From positions 2,418,001-2,482,000 of the forward strand of contig NZ_CP039290.1 of assembly GCF_004798705.1 (NCBI RefSeq): a DNA stretch of 64,000 nucleotides, in the 5' to 3' direction. A program made the position numbers and the translations under genes. The DNA is from Arthrobacter sp. PAMC25564 (GTDB lineage Bacteria > Actinomycetota > Actinomycetes > Actinomycetales > Micrococcaceae). This document shows, one piece after another, positions 33,063 through 41,739 of the stretch (position 1 is the first letter of the stretch; each line of letters starts with the position of its first letter). The notes under the pieces were generated by a model. It saw only the letters and a program-made list of their open reading frames with translations. It made no database searches and was not told where the DNA came from.

Positions 33063-33890
33063 ATGGAAGCTGCGAAAGGGTTGACGTTGGCTGCTGGACT
33101 GCCGGTTCTTGCCGAGGGCGATTTTTACTACGAGGTGCTTGGTGGCGGCCGGTTCCGCTCCACCATCCACGCCCAGGGCGCCTGGAACGAGCACGAGCAG
33201 CATATGGCACCGGCCTCCGGCATCATGGCCGACTGCCTGGCCCGGCACGAGCCCCGCGACGACATGCGGATGGCGCGCCTGAGCTACGAAATCCTGGGCT
33301 TGATTCCCGGCGGCGAGTTTGAAGTCACCACCACGACCCTGCGCCCCGGCCGGACCATAGAACTGCTGCAGGCGGAACTGGTGGCCGGCGGCCGCGTCGC
33401 CATCCGCGCCACGGCCTGGCGGATGATCACCTCCGACACCACCGCCATCGCGGCCTTCGAGGATCCGGGGATCGCCGGACCGGAGGACTGCGATCCATAC
33501 GACGCCGCGCTCGTCTGGCCCGGCGGCTACATCGCCTCGCTGCAGATGCGGATCGCGGAGGGCCATCGCGCGGGCTCCGGTACGGTGTGGCTGCACACCA
33601 GCCATCCGCTCACCGACCAGGCGGACAGCAGCGGGCTGGCCAGGCTGATCGGGCTGGTGGACACGGCCAACGGCATCGCGGCGCGGGTGCCGCCGGGCAA
33701 GGGCAGCTACGCCTTTCCCAATCTGGACCTGCAGATCCACATGTACCGGCACCCTGAAGGGGAGTGGCTGGGACTGGACAACGAGGTGTCCTTCGGCACC
33801 GACGGGATCGGGCTGACCTCCACGGTGCTGCACGACCTCAAGGGCCCGTTCGGCCGCGCGGAGCAGATCCTGACGCTGCGCAAGTCCTGA
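33063..33890 (+). CDS. Acyl-CoA thioesterase-like (hotdog) protein
   Basis: The 275-residue protein looks like a TesB-type double hotdog: DFYYEVLGGGRFRSTIHAQGAW, then GIMADCLARHEPRDDMRMARLSYEI in the first half and GTVWLHTSHPLTDQ, ANGIAARVPPGKGSYAFPNLDLQIHMYRHP in the second. TesB-like enzymes hydrolyse acyl-CoA; the Asp-Gln-Thr triad was not clearly located, so activity is inferred. Start ATG 33063 has a weak ribosome site; a TTG preceded by AAAGGG at 33081 is possible. Confidence 0.7.
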   Translation: MEAAKGLTLAAGLPVLAEGDFYYEVLGGGRFRSTIHAQGAWNEHEQHMAPASGIMADCLARHEPRDDMRMARLSYEILGLIPGGEFEVTTTTLRPGRTIELLQAELVAGGRVAIRATAWRMITSDTTAIAAFEDPGIAGPEDCDPYDAALVWPGGYIASLQMRIAEGHRAGSGTVWLHTSHPLTDQADSSGLARLIGLVDTANGIAARVPPGKGSYAFPNLDLQIHMYRHPEGEWLGLDNEVSFGTDGIGLTSTVLHDLKGPFGRAEQILTLRKS

Positions 33891-33893
33891 CAT

Positions 33894-33959
33894 CCCAACT
33901 GGCCGGCAGCTGTTGTCGTTTTGAGCCCTCAGAACGACAACAACTGCCACCTGGTTGGG
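33894..33959. repeat. 66-base imperfect palindrome between convergent genes
   Basis: Outer arms CCCAAC/GTTGGG enclose a long stem in which GGCAGCTGTTGTCGTTTTGAG opposes CTCAGAACGACAACAACTGCC with two mismatches and a two-base loop. It fills the gap between a forward and a reverse gene, so it may serve as a two-way terminator. The TTGTCGTTTTGAG core resembles REP-type elements that I recall as common in Arthrobacter genomes; no second copy was noticed in this window. Confidence 0.7.
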
Positions 33960-33968
33960 TGCGGGAGG

Positions 33969-34352
33969 CTAGTGGAAGACGAGCCAGCCGACGACGGTGG
34001 CCACGCCGGTCAGGAACGCACCCCAGACGATGTCCGCCAGCACGATCGCGAGCGGCCAGTCCTTCAACGTCGCGGCGTTCGTGAGGTCGTAGGTGGCGTA
34101 GGCGAAGGTTCCCAGCGCGGCACCGTAACCCAGCGCGGTCAGCCAACTGCCGCCGTCGAGCGCCGGCTGGAGGGCGAAGAAAACGATCCCGGCGATGTAC
34201 AGCACATAGAAGACGACGGCGTACCCTAGATGGGGCTTGTCCGCCATGAGGTGCCCCAGATGGCTCCGGTAAAACCTGCTCATCGACTTGAGCCAGACGG
34301 AATCGATGACGGCAAACGCGGCGGCTACAACGAGGAACTGCAAGATGACCAT
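33969..34352 (-). CDS. DUF2177 family membrane protein
   Basis: A 127-residue, four-helix membrane protein with the DUF2177 pattern: AAAFAVIDSVWLKSMSRFYRSHLGHLM at the start, YVLYIAGIVFFALQPAL, and GTFAYATYDLTNAATLKDWPL in the third loop. Function unknown. The gene diverges from the ligase-like gene with only 16 bases between start codons, so the two share a very compact promoter region or use sites within each other's coding sequence. Confidence 0.85.
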   Translation of the reverse strand: MVILQFLVVAAAFAVIDSVWLKSMSRFYRSHLGHLMADKPHLGYAVVFYVLYIAGIVFFALQPALDGGSWLTALGYGAALGTFAYATYDLTNAATLKDWPLAIVLADIVWGAFLTGVATVVGWLVFH

Positions 34353-34368
34353 AAGGGAGCATAGCAAC

Positions 34369-35118
34369 ATGCCGCAGGCCGCTGGCGGACCACGGACACT
34401 GACGGTTGTCCGGCAGGAGGAATCGCTCGGTGCCGCCGGGGACCTCGACTTCGCGCTCGAGCTGCTGAACAAGGTCAAGACGGGCGTGGTGGGCCCCACC
34501 CTGCGGCTCTACCGCCCGGCCCCCACCGTGGCGTTCGGGCAGCGGGACACCCATCTGCCAGGCTTCGACGCCGCGGCGCGGGCCTGCCGGGACCTGGGTT
34601 TTGAGCCGCTCGTGCGGAAGGCCGGCGGCCGTGCCGCGGCGTATCACGAGGGGACGCTCGTGATCGACCATGTCGAGCCGCAGCAGGACGCCATCGCGGG
34701 TGCCAAGGGCCGGTTCTCCTTCTTCGGCGAGCTGCTGGCGCAGGCGCTGCGCAGCACGGGAGTGGACGCCGCCGTCGGGGAAATCCCGGGTGAATACTGC
34801 CCGGGTGAATTCAGCGTCCACGGCCAGGACCAGGCCTTCCCGGACCGCAAAATCAAGCTGATCGGCACCGCCCAGCGCGTCGTTTCCGGCGGCTGGCTGT
34901 TCAGCTCCGTAATCGTGGTGGAGAACTCCGCCCCCATCCGGGCTGTGCTGGAGGCCAGCTACGCGGCCCTGGGCCTGGACTGGGACCCGGCCACGGCCGG
35001 CGCCGTCAACGACCTCGTCCCGCACCTGGACGTGGACGCGATCGAGGCGGCCGTGATCGGCACCTACGCCCGCTACGCCACCCTGGACTACGGCGACTTC
35101 GGCCGGCTGCCTGGCTAG
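34369..35118 (+). CDS. Lipoate-protein ligase A family protein
   Basis: The 249-residue protein shows the biotin/lipoate ligase fold: LRLYRPAPTVAFGQRDTHLPGF, VRKAGGRAAAYHEGTLVIDH (the R-x-x-G-G-G/R-x-x-x-H-like segment), PGEYCPGEFSVHGQ and KLIGTAQRVVSGGWLFSSV with the catalytic Lys. It probably transfers lipoyl or octanoyl groups. The first start preceded by AAGGGAG is used. Its stop overlaps that of the convergent MBL gene in CTAG. Confidence 0.85.
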   Translation: MPQAAGGPRTLTVVRQEESLGAAGDLDFALELLNKVKTGVVGPTLRLYRPAPTVAFGQRDTHLPGFDAAARACRDLGFEPLVRKAGGRAAAYHEGTLVIDHVEPQQDAIAGAKGRFSFFGELLAQALRSTGVDAAVGEIPGEYCPGEFSVHGQDQAFPDRKIKLIGTAQRVVSGGWLFSSVIVVENSAPIRAVLEASYAALGLDWDPATAGAVNDLVPHLDVDAIEAAVIGTYARYATLDYGDFGRLPG

Positions 35119-35759
35119 TGCCCCCGGGCGATCCACTCCTGAAGCTGCGGGGCCTCGGCGCCGACCGTCGTCGGATCCCCGTGGCCGGTCCGCACCACTG
35201 TGTCAGCCGGGAGCGTCAGCAGCCGGCTCCGGATGGATTCGACGATGGTGGGGAAGTCGCTGAAGGACCGGCCGGTGGCGCCCGGTCCACCCTGGAACAG
35301 CGTGTCGCCGCTGAAGACCGTGCCTTCGCTTTCGAGGTAGAAGCACATGGACCCGGGGGAATGCCCCGGGGTGTGCAGGGCCACGAGCCGGGCCCCGGCG
35401 ACGTCGAAAGTGTCCCCGTCCGCGATGGCGTGGTCCGGTTCGGTCCCCGGGAACACACGTTCCCAGAGCATCCAGTCCTCGCGGTTCAGGTACACCGGGG
35501 CGTCGACGCGCCCGCGGACCTGGCCGACGGCGCCGATGTGGTCATCGTGCCCGTGTGTGAGCAGGATTGCCGTCACGGTTCTGCCTGCGACGGCGGCCTC
35601 GACGGCGGCAGAGTCGTGCGCCGGGTCGATGATGACACATTCCTCGTCGTTGCCGACGATCCAGACGTTGTTGTCAACATCCCAGGTGCCGCCGTCGAGC
35701 GAGAACGTGCCCGAGGTGACCAGCCGGTCGATCCGGAGCGGGGTCCCGGCGCCGCTCAC
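35115..35759 (-). CDS. MBL-fold hydrolase of the mycothiol formaldehyde operon
   Basis: The 214-residue protein is a metallo-beta-lactamase fold of the glyoxalase II type with the metal motif [16 protein letters not shown], His in [11 protein letters not shown], Asp in VFSGDTLF and a final [10 protein letters not shown]. It starts with GTG overlapping the stop of the mycothiol-dependent dehydrogenase (GTGA). That coupling, well known in actinobacteria, suggests hydrolysis of the S-formylmycothiol formed by the dehydrogenase; this is inference. Confidence 0.87.
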   Translation of the reverse strand: MSGAGTPLRIDRLVTSGTFSLDGGTWDVDNNVWIVGNDEECVIIDPAHDSAAVEAAVAGRTVTAILLTHGHDDHIGAVGQVRGRVDAPVYLNREDWMLWERVFPGTEPDHAIADGDTFDVAGARLVALHTPGHSPGSMCFYLESEGTVFSGDTLFQGGPGATGRSFSDFPTIVESIRSRLLTLPADTVVRTGHGDPTTVGAEAPQLQEWIARGH

Positions 35760-36841
35760 AGTTCGACCACGGAGCGGAGCACCGAGCCGGCGTGCATCTT
35801 GCCGAAGGCTTCCTCGATGTCGTTGATCGTGATGCGTTCGGTGACGAAGGCGTCGAGGTCCAGCTTGCCCTGGCGGTAGAGGCTGATCAGCATCGGGAAG
35901 TCGCGGGAGGGCAGGCAGTCGCCGTACCAGGAGGACTTGAGCGAGCCGCCGCGGCCGAAGACATCCAGCAGCGGCAGTTCCAGGGTCATGTCCGGGCTCG
36001 GTACGCCCACCAGCACCACCGTGCCGGCCAGGTCCCGGGCGTAGAACGCCTGCTTGTAGGTCTCGGGGCGCCCGACGGCGTCGATCACCACGTCGGCGCC
36101 GAAGCCGCCGGTGAGCTCGCGGATGGCCTCGACCGGGTCGACGGCGGAGGAATCCACCGTGTGGGTGGCGCCGAGTTCCTTGGCGCGGTCGAGTTTCTTG
36201 GCATCGATGTCGACGGCGATGACGGTGGTGGCGCCGGCGAGCGCGGCCCCCGCGATGGCCGCGGTGCCCACTCCGCCGCAGCCGATGACGGCGACCGAAT
36301 CGCCGCGCTTGACGCCGCCGGTGTTGATGGCGGCACCCAGGCCCGCCATGACGCCGCAGCCCAGCAGGCCGATGGCGGCAGGGTCGGCTTCCGGGTCCAC
36401 CTTGGTGCACTGGCCGGCGGCGACGAGGGTCTTCTCGGCGAAGGCGCCGATGCCGAGGGCCGCGGTGAGCTCGGTGCCGTCCTCAAGCGTCATCTTCTGG
36501 GTGGCGTTGTGGGTGTTGAAGCAGTACTGCGCCTGGCCGCGGCGGCAGGCACGGCATTCGCCGCAGACGGCACGCCAGTTCAGCACCACGCGGTCTCCGG
36601 GGGCTACCTCGGTGACGTCCGGACCCACGGCGCTGACCACGCCGGTGGCCTCGTGGCCGAGCAGGAAGGGGAAGTCGTCGTTGATCGCGCCGAGCTTGTA
36701 GTGCAGGTCAGTGTGGCAGACGCCGCTGGTGAGGATGTCCACCAATGCCTCGCCGGGCCCCGGATCCGGGACCAGGATGGTCTCCACCGTGACGGGTGCT
36801 CCCTTGGAGCGGGCAACTACGCCTTTGACTTTGTGGACCAT
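35756..36841 (-). CDS. mscR: S-(hydroxymethyl)mycothiol dehydrogenase
   Basis: A 361-residue zinc-dependent class III-type alcohol dehydrogenase. Catalytic zinc ligands are in [10 protein letters not shown] and GHEATGVV, structural zinc cysteines in [15 protein letters not shown], and the NAD site in [13 protein letters not shown]. The pattern [16 protein letters not shown] is typical of the mycothiol-dependent formaldehyde dehydrogenase/S-nitrosomycothiol reductase. It oxidises the adduct of formaldehyde with mycothiol. Mycoredoxin lies upstream and the MBL hydrolase downstream on the same strand. Confidence 0.93.
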   Translation of the reverse strand: MVHKVKGVVARSKGAPVTVETILVPDPGPGEALVDILTSGVCHTDLHYKLGAINDDFPFLLGHEATGVVSAVGPDVTEVAPGDRVVLNWRAVCGECRACRRGQAQYCFNTHNATQKMTLEDGTELTAALGIGAFAEKTLVAAGQCTKVDPEADPAAIGLLGCGVMAGLGAAINTGGVKRGDSVAVIGCGGVGTAAIAGAALAGATTVIAVDIDAKKLDRAKELGATHTVDSSAVDPVEAIRELTGGFGADVVIDAVGRPETYKQAFYARDLAGTVVLVGVPSPDMTLELPLLDVFGRGGSLKSSWYGDCLPSRDFPMLISLYRQGKLDLDAFVTERITINDIEEAFGKMHAGSVLRSVVEL

Positions 36842-36878
36842 GGAAAAGCTCCCTCATGCGCGTCGCAACACGCGGTAA

Positions 36879-36903
36879 GGCGCGGTCCTGTCGGGGCCGC
36901 GCC
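36879..36903 (-). terminator. GC-rich hairpin between mycoredoxin and mscR
   Basis: GGCGCGG (36879-36885) pairs with CCGCGCC (36897-36903) over an 11-base loop, 34 bases after the mycoredoxin stop. No clear U-run follows, so it may end or attenuate the mycoredoxin transcript. Confidence 0.35.
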
Positions 36904-36937
36904 GTCGTGGTTGAAATTGTGCCGGAACGTGTCCGGG

Positions 36938-37195
36938 CTAGGCGGCGAGCCGGTTCTTGACCTCGGCTGCCGAGGGGTTCGTGGCCGCGGTGCCGTCCGG
37001 GAACAGCACGGTCGGGACGGTGCGGTTGCCTCCGTTGAGCTTCTCCACGAGGTCGGCGGTGCCTTCGACTTCTTCGATGTTGATCTCCGTGTAACCGATG
37101 CCCTGGGCGTCCAGCTGCTTCTTCAGCCGGTTGCAGTAGCCGCACCAGGTGGTCGAAAACATGGTGATGGTGCCGGATTCGGGGGTGAAGTCCAC
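36938..37195 (-). CDS. Mycoredoxin (glutaredoxin-like)
   Basis: An 85-residue thioredoxin-fold protein with the active site Cys18-Gly-Tyr-Cys21 (TTWCGYCNRLKKQLD), the cis-Pro in NRTVPTVLFPDG and a compact end. This is the Mrx1 pattern of actinobacteria; it reduces protein-mycothiol mixed disulfides using one cysteine and mycothiol. GAGGAG lies in the upstream leader. It is adjacent to mscR on the same strand, giving a thematically linked set. Confidence 0.92.
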   Translation of the reverse strand: MDFTPESGTITMFSTTWCGYCNRLKKQLDAQGIGYTEINIEEVEGTADLVEKLNGGNRTVPTVLFPDGTAATNPSAAEVKNRLAA

Positions 37196-37332
37196 GAAGT
37201 TTCTCCTCGATGCTCATTGTCAGGGGTGTCGTTCCCTTCAACCGTAACCCGCACACCGCTATTCCCCATGGCGTGACGGGGTGCGTGCCGGGTCCGGATG
37301 ACACGGCATGCCCGCGGTGGCATGCTGGTGCC

Positions 37333-38079
37333 ATGTGTGGACGCTATGTGATGGCCCGGGCCGTCGGAGACCTGCTGGCGGAGTTCGACGCCGGGCTCGA
37401 GGAAGAGATTGTCATCCCGCCGTCCTGGAACGTCGCCCCGACGGTGGATGTGCCGATCCTGCTGGAACGGCTCGTGGACGGCAGCCCGGTCCGCCAACTG
37501 CACATCGCGCGCTGGGGGCTGGTGCCGTCCTGGGCCAAGGATCCGAGCATCGGGTCGAAGATGATCAACGCCCGCAGCGAAAGCGTCCTGGAGAAGCCCG
37601 CGTTCCGGAAGGCCACCCGCTCCCGGCGCTGCGCCGTGCCGGCTGACGGCTACTACGAATGGAAGGGCGAGGGGCGGGGAAAGCAGCCCTACTATGTGCA
37701 TCCCAGGGACCAACACCCGATGGTGTTCGCCGGGCTGTACGAATGGTGGAAGGACCCGTCCAAGGCCGACGGCGATCCGGAACGCTGGCTGCTCTCGACC
37801 TCGATCCTGACAACGGACTCGCCGCCCGAAGGCTATGCCGGCGGAATGCTCGCGGAACTCACGGCCCTGCACGACCGGGTCCCGCTGCCGATGGACCGCG
37901 GCACGATGCAGGCCTGGCTGGACCCGCAGGCCGATGACGCCGCGGCCCTCGTGGCGCTGGTGCGGGCCGGGGCGCACGACGTCGCGGAGGGCTGGACGAT
38001 CGACGCCGTCGGCACCGCCGTCGGGAATGTCAGGAACGACTCGCCCGAACTCATCCAGCCGGTCGGGAGCCTGTTCTAG
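37333..38079 (+). CDS. SOS-response-associated peptidase (SRAP/YedK)
   Basis: The 248-residue protein begins MCGRY; the Cys at position 2, freed by Met removal, is the catalytic nucleophile of this family. Further motifs are MINARSES (Asn), DGYYEWKG (Glu) and LHDRVPLPM (His). YedK/HMCES proteins shield abasic sites in single-stranded DNA by covalent thiazolidine cross-links. An ATG far upstream is in frame but would bury the catalytic Cys, so 37333 is certain. Confidence 0.95.
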   Translation: MCGRYVMARAVGDLLAEFDAGLEEEIVIPPSWNVAPTVDVPILLERLVDGSPVRQLHIARWGLVPSWAKDPSIGSKMINARSESVLEKPAFRKATRSRRCAVPADGYYEWKGEGRGKQPYYVHPRDQHPMVFAGLYEWWKDPSKADGDPERWLLSTSILTTDSPPEGYAGGMLAELTALHDRVPLPMDRGTMQAWLDPQADDAAALVALVRAGAHDVAEGWTIDAVGTAVGNVRNDSPELIQPVGSLF

Positions 38080-38152
38080 CGGACCTCCCGCGAGGGCGGC
38101 CAAAATCCACGTAAGGCCCCGGCCCTGTGACGGACCGGAGCCGGGCTGCTGG

Positions 38153-38764
38153 CTAGAAGCCCGCCAGCAGACCCTTCATTTCCTGGATTTCGGCTGTCTG
38201 CGAGGTCACGATTGCCTTGCTGAGGCTGATGGCGTCGGGGTTTTTGCCTTGGCTGATTTCAGCCGTCGCCATCGTCACGGCGCCTTGGTGGTGGGCGATC
38301 ATCCCGGTCAGGAAAAGCTTGGCCGCTTCAGTACCCTGGGCGGCATCGAGCTTGTTCAGATCGTCATCGCCCATCATCCCGTCGCCCATGCCATGGCCGG
38401 ACGCCATCTGGGCCGGTTCGTTCCAGGACTTGAGCCAGCCCGTCATCTGCTCAATCTCGGGGGCCTGCGCGGCTTTGATCCTGGTGGCGAGAGCGGTGAT
38501 CCGGGCATCCATGCCCTGCTTCTTGAGCATCATGTCGCTCATCTCTACGGCCTGGGCGTGGTGCGGGATCATCCCTTGGGTGAACATGGTTTCCGCAGCG
38601 TTGTGGTTCGAGGCCGCGGGGGCTGAGCTCGAGGACATCCCCATCCCGTTTTGGCCCATGCCCGGCATGGAGCTGGCAGGTGTACTTCCGGAGGTCCCCG
38701 CGCAGCCCGCCAGGGCTATGGCGGCGGCAATTCCAACGGCAGAAATGGTCAGAATTTTCTTCAT
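38153..38764 (-). CDS. DUF305 lipoprotein (copper-associated)
   Basis: A 203-residue lipoprotein: signal peptide with lipobox LAGC (Cys20), a Met/Ser/Gly-rich linker (MPGMGQNGMGM), and a ferritin-like four-helix DUF305 domain with paired histidines and methionines (MFTQGMIPHHAQAVEMSDMM; FLTGMIAHHQGAVTMA). Such proteins are thought to bind metal outside the membrane. It is last in a same-strand block with DUF6153, a copper ATPase and a cupredoxin, which supports a copper role. Confidence 0.9.
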   Translation of the reverse strand: MKKILTISAVGIAAAIALAGCAGTSGSTPASSMPGMGQNGMGMSSSSAPAASNHNAAETMFTQGMIPHHAQAVEMSDMMLKKQGMDARITALATRIKAAQAPEIEQMTGWLKSWNEPAQMASGHGMGDGMMGDDDLNKLDAAQGTEAAKLFLTGMIAHHQGAVTMATAEISQGKNPDAISLSKAIVTSQTAEIQEMKGLLAGF

Positions 38765-38903
38765 GGAATTCAAGTCCTTTAAATCATCAAATCGTCGTTG
38801 TTGCACGACTGCGGATAACACGCCCATAACCGGCCTGAACGGCCGGGAGGTGCGTATCGGGTAAGCGGGGCGCGCCGGGCAGGACACGGCGCAGCGTGGC
38901 CGT

Positions 38904-39365
38904 TTACGTCCGGCTGATGGAAAGCTGGCCCGGCGAAGGACTTCGCGGAATGAACCCGTACCCGGTGGCGGGAACGGCGGTGATGGGCCCGCCGCTGGAA
39001 GTCAGCGGCGTGGCGCCCGGTGGCGGAGCAGCCAGCGTCGTGCTCCCGGGAGAAGGGACGCAGTCCGCGTGCATGGCGGACATCGCCGTGTACCCGCACG
39101 CCTCGCCGCAGGACGGCCCTGGCGGGTGCGTGAGACTCTGTGCGGCGGAGGCGGCCGCGGGGGTCACCGCGACGTGGCCGGGGTGGTCCGACGCCTGCAT
39201 GGCGGGCAGCGCCCGGGTGTTATGACCGGTGGCCCGCGCCGTCATGGCGTGCGTGCCGGTCATGATGTGCATGCCCAAAATGCCGGCGACGATCGCCAGC
39301 AATCCCGCGAGAAGGGCCGCCCGCCGGAGGAACGCCGTGGCGCGCCCGGAACAGATGGCGGTCAT
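38904..39365 (-). CDS. DUF6153-type membrane-anchored protein
   Basis: The 153-residue protein has one N-terminal membrane helix (residues 13-33), followed by a low-complexity outer region rich in His, Met, Cys and Pro (MHIMTGTHAM, SDHPGHVAV, PSCGEACGYTAMSAMHADC). That composition and the neighbouring copper genes suggest a metal-binding envelope protein. AGGAGG lies just before the ATG. The family has no proven function. Confidence 0.7.
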   Translation of the reverse strand: MTAICSGRATAFLRRAALLAGLLAIVAGILGMHIMTGTHAMTARATGHNTRALPAMQASDHPGHVAVTPAAASAAQSLTHPPGPSCGEACGYTAMSAMHADCVPSPGSTTLAAPPPGATPLTSSGGPITAVPATGYGFIPRSPSPGQLSISRT

Positions 39366-39439
39366 GGTGTTCCTCCTTCTGTGCGGCCTGGTTGGCTTCA
39401 AGATTACCGGCCCGGTGCGGGCCCGGGTGGCTGCCGGGT

Positions 39440-41569
39440 TCAGCGGACCTGGGCGGGGTTCAGTTTCAGCCGGCGCAGCAGCTGCGCGTTCAGGGCGACG
39501 ACGATCGTGGAGACGGACATCAGCACGGCGCCGGCAGCAGGCGAGAGCACGACGCCGGCGAAGGCGAGCACTCCGGCGGCCAGCGGGACGGAGATGATGT
39601 TGTAGCCGGTGGCCCAGATGAGGTTTTGCCACATTTTCCGGTAGCTGGCCCGGGAGAGGTCCAGCATCGACAGGACGGCCCGGGGATCGTTGCCGGCCAG
39701 GACAACGCCGGCGGATTCCATCGCGACGTCGGTGCCGGCGCCGATCGCTATCCCCACCTCGGCCCTCGCCAGGGCGGGGGAGTCGTTGACGCCGTCCCCG
39801 ACCATGGCGACCTTCAGTCCGCGGGCCTGCAGCTCAGCGACCTTCTTGTCCTTATCGGCCGGGAGGACTTCGGCGAACACCTCATCGATGTTGAGCTCTT
39901 CCGCGACGGCGCGGGCGACCTGCCGGGCGTCACCGGTGATCATGGCGACTTTGATGCCGCGGTCCTGCAGTGCCTTGACGGCCTGCCGGGATTCGGTGCG
40001 GACGGCGTCCTCGAGGCTCACGGCTCCGAGGATCCTTCGCCCGTCAATGATGTGCAGCACGGCGGCGCCGCGGTCCATCCACGCCCGGGTGGCGGCGGCC
40101 AGTGCCGGCGGTTCTTCCGCTTCGAGGTCGCGGAGCAGGGCCGGGCCGCCGACCTGGACGGTCCTGCCGTCGACCGTGGCGCGGACACCGCGGCCGGTCA
40201 TGGACGAAAATCCGGAAGCCGCCGGAATCGCCATGCCCTGCTCCCGCGCGGCTCGGACGATGGCCCGGGCCACCGGGTGCTCGCTGTCCGCTTCCACGGC
40301 TGCGGCCAGCGCCAGGAGATCGTTCCGGTCCAAGCCCTCGGCGGCCGCGACGTCCTTGAGCGCGGGTTCGCCCCTGGTCAGCGTCCCGGTCTTGTCGAAG
40401 AGCACGACGTCGACGGTGCGCATGCGCTCCAGGGCCATCCGGTTCTTGATCAGGACACCTGCCCTGGCCGCCTGCTCGGTGGAGATTGCGATCACCAGGG
40501 GGATGGCCAGGCCCAGGGCATGGGGGCAGGCGATCACGAGCACGGTGACGGTACGGGTGACGGCGTCGGGAACGCTGCCCAGCATTGACCAGACGATGAA
40601 CGTGATGACGCCGGCGCCGGCGGCGAAGTAGAACAGGAACGCGGCGGCCCGGTCGGCCAGGGCCTGGGCCTTGGAGGAGGAGGCCTGCGCCTCGGCGACC
40701 AGCCGCTGGATCCCGGCCAGGGCGGTGTCATCCCCGACGGCGGTGACCTGCACGCGGACGGTGTTGTCTGTGGCAACCGTTCCGGCGATGACCTTATCGC
40801 CCGGTGAGCGGAGGACGGTCCTGGATTCGCCGGTGATCATCGATTCGTCAAACTCGGCCTGGCCGTCGACGACCATGCCGTCGGCCGGCATCCGGGCGCC
40901 GGAGCGGACCAGAACGGTGTCCCCTGCCACGAGTTCGCTGACTTTGACGGTTTCCGTGCCCTCAGCGGTGATCCGGTCCGCCTCGTCGGGCAGGAGTGCG
41001 GCGAGAGCGTCGAGCGCGCCCCGTGCGGAGCCGAGGGCGCGCATCTCGATCCAGTGCCCCAGCAGCATGATCGCCACCAGCAGGGCCAGCTCCCACCAGA
41101 AGTCCAGGTCAAAACCGCCGATCCCGAGGCTGGTGACCCAGGAGGCGATGAAAGCGACACTGATGGCCATGGCGATCAGCAGCATCATGGCAGGTTTCCG
41201 GCTCTTCAGCTCCTCCAGGCCACCCCTGAGGAAGGGCTGACCACCGTAGACGAAGATCACGGTGCCCAGCAGCGGCGGGATCCAGGCCGAGCCCGGGAAA
41301 ACCGGGGGCATGTAGCCGAGCAGGTGCCCGAACATCGGGCTGAAGTAGACCACCGGCACCGACAGGGCCAGCGTGAGCCAGAACCTGTTCTTGAACATCG
41401 CAACGCTGTGGCCGGCATGCTGGCCGTGGCTGTGCACCATGTGCTCGTCGTCCATGCCATGGCCATGGACGGCGTGGGCGTCAGGGGCATGCGCGACGGC
41501 GGACCCGCTGCGGGGAGCGCTGGGCTCGTCCTGCCGGGCGGAAGGTCCGTTGTGGTGGTCCTGGTCCAT
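39440..41569 (-). CDS. copB: Copper-type P1B ATPase (CopB class)
   Basis: A 709-residue heavy-metal ATPase. A His/Met-rich N-terminus (HAVHGHGMDDEHMVHSHGQHAGH region) replaces the usual CxxC domains. The membrane metal motif is CPH (ACPHALGLAIP), diagnostic of the CopB/P1B-3 class. Phosphorylation site DKTGT, TGES (MITGESRTV), the HP motif (DSEHPVARAI) and GDGVNDSPAL are intact. It exports copper. A 17-base CsoR-type palindrome lies 52 bases upstream. The N-terminal frame starts at MDQDHHN. Confidence 0.94.
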   Translation of the reverse strand: MDQDHHNGPSARQDEPSAPRSGSAVAHAPDAHAVHGHGMDDEHMVHSHGQHAGHSVAMFKNRFWLTLALSVPVVYFSPMFGHLLGYMPPVFPGSAWIPPLLGTVIFVYGGQPFLRGGLEELKSRKPAMMLLIAMAISVAFIASWVTSLGIGGFDLDFWWELALLVAIMLLGHWIEMRALGSARGALDALAALLPDEADRITAEGTETVKVSELVAGDTVLVRSGARMPADGMVVDGQAEFDESMITGESRTVLRSPGDKVIAGTVATDNTVRVQVTAVGDDTALAGIQRLVAEAQASSSKAQALADRAAAFLFYFAAGAGVITFIVWSMLGSVPDAVTRTVTVLVIACPHALGLAIPLVIAISTEQAARAGVLIKNRMALERMRTVDVVLFDKTGTLTRGEPALKDVAAAEGLDRNDLLALAAAVEADSEHPVARAIVRAAREQGMAIPAASGFSSMTGRGVRATVDGRTVQVGGPALLRDLEAEEPPALAAATRAWMDRGAAVLHIIDGRRILGAVSLEDAVRTESRQAVKALQDRGIKVAMITGDARQVARAVAEELNIDEVFAEVLPADKDKKVAELQARGLKVAMVGDGVNDSPALARAEVGIAIGAGTDVAMESAGVVLAGNDPRAVLSMLDLSRASYRKMWQNLIWATGYNIISVPLAAGVLAFAGVVLSPAAGAVLMSVSTIVVALNAQLLRRLKLNPAQVR

Positions 41570-41621
41570 CGGTGCGCTCCTTTGGAAGTTCCTCCGGCGG
41601 CGGGAGGTCTGCCTTCTAAAT

Positions 41622-41638
41622 ATACCCCTAGGGGGTAT
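41622..41638. promoter_or_regulatory. CsoR/CstR-type operator upstream of the copper ATPase
   Basis: ATACCCCTAGGGGGTAT matches the GC-tract palindromes found at seven places in the sulfur island. It has one extra base at the centre compared with the 16-base sites, a spacing that could favour a copper-sensing CsoR over CstR. No CsoR gene is adjacent. Confidence 0.75.
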
Positions 41639-41739
41639 CTGTCACAAACGGGGTCCGGGTGTGACATCCACCTCAGGCGACGCTGCGACGCGTGGTCCCT
41701 GGCAGCGCCGGGTTCGTCACGGCTTGGGCTGGGCGGCGG

